DNA of 64,000 bases from contig NZ_CP103965.1 of the NCBI RefSeq assembly GCF_024970185.1, forward strand, positions 1,360,001 through 1,424,000, given 5' to 3'. Origin of the DNA: Pseudomonas sp. N3-W (lineage in GTDB: Bacteria > Pseudomonadota > Gammaproteobacteria > Pseudomonadales > Pseudomonadaceae). This document shows, piece after piece, positions 63,779-64,000 of this stretch (positions are counted from its first letter, which is position 1; the number at the start of each line of letters is the position of its first letter). Made by a program: the position numbers and the translations under genes. The notes beneath the pieces are model-generated. The model did not search any database, was not told the DNA's origin, and saw only the letters and a program-made list of their open reading frames with translations.

Positions 63779-64000
63779 CTAACCGCTGTGCTCTACCGGG
63801 CGCCAGCCATGACGCTGAATATCAACACGATTGTTCAGGATACTGACACCTTCATCGCGCAATCGGGCGCGTTGTTCGTCCCCGGAAGCACTGCCGGCGG
63901 GCAGGCTGATCCTCCCGCCAGCGCCGAGTACGCGGTGCCAGGGCAATTTGGTATCGCCGGGTAGCTGACTCAGCGTCCGTCCCACCCAGCGGGCGGCGCG
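63779..64000 (-). CDS. Alkyltransferase-like (MGMT-family) protein, 3' part, runs off right edge
   Basis: The minus-strand frame is open to the window edge. The visible 73 residues contain RAARWVGRTLSQLPG, LPWHRVLGAGGRISLP and GDEQRARLRDEGV, which match the C-terminal part of YbaZ/Atl proteins. These lack the reactive Cys of O6-alkylguanine transferases and mark lesions for excision repair. The Cys region (PCHR/PWHR) reads LPWHRV here, so it is the Trp-bearing Atl type. The start lies beyond 64000. Confidence 0.85.
   Translation of the reverse strand, partial: RAARWVGRTLSQLPGDTKLPWHRVLGAGGRISLPAGSASGDEQRARLRDEGVSILNNRVDIQRHGWRPVEHSG

Overview
The window is chromosomal DNA from a Pseudomonas of the fluorescens group. 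Evidence: the pncC(cinA)-recA-recX order, the erdR-dgkA, finR-fpr and VirJ/AcvB-mprF gene pairs, high GC with strong third-position bias, and many P. fluorescens-type REP palindromes (cores resembling GTGGGAGCGAGC...GCTCGCGAA).

Positions 1-37982 are a block of phage-tail genes ending directly upstream of pncC-recA, the usual mutS-cinA tailocin site of Pseudomonas (mutS would lie beyond the left edge). No capsid, portal, terminase, integrase or replication gene is visible, so I read it as bacteriocin-like tailocins rather than a prophage. Three tail systems stand in a row. (A) 1-6584: the distal end of a flexible lambda-like F-type tail (end of a tail-assembly protein, 1293-residue tip protein J, accessory proteins, side fibre and chaperone). 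(B) 6722-18936: a complete P2-like contractile R-type tail in the order known from the P. aeruginosa R-pyocin (holin, V, W, J, I, fibre, chaperone, sheath, tube, E/E', tape measure, U, X, D). (C) 19189-36860: a complete Mu-like contractile R-type tail (terminator, DUF2635, sheath, tube, gp41/41', tape measure, N, P, gp45-48) followed by five different fibres with a conserved N-terminal anchor, each followed by its own chaperone or small assembly gene. One lysis cassette (GH19 endolysin, Rz, nested Rz1; 36919-37982) closes the block, with a candidate holin at the start of unit B. Both contractile units carry a -1 slippery sequence in the tail-assembly chaperone gene.

Positions 38063-64000 are ordinary core genome. 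pncC, recA (LexA box upstream) and recX lead to a bidirectional terminator. Then come a LOG-family protein, a small orphan protein, a PA3611-like secreted protein, a DTW-domain tRNA-modifying enzyme, erdR, dgkA, divergent finR/fpr, trmO, a DUF1456 protein, a pseudouridine synthase, a GNAT acetyltransferase, rimO, kup, the mprF-VirJ/AcvB lipid-modification pair, two tandem initiator tRNA genes, dinB (LexA box upstream), a lipoprotein, proS, ampG and the 3' part of an alkyltransferase-like gene running off the right edge.

Inferred working of the accessory region: DNA damage would act through RecA to derepress the tail genes (the tailocin regulators are outside the window). The cell would assemble up to three tail types and lyse through the shared cassette. 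The multiple fibre-chaperone pairs would set the range of bacteria killed.
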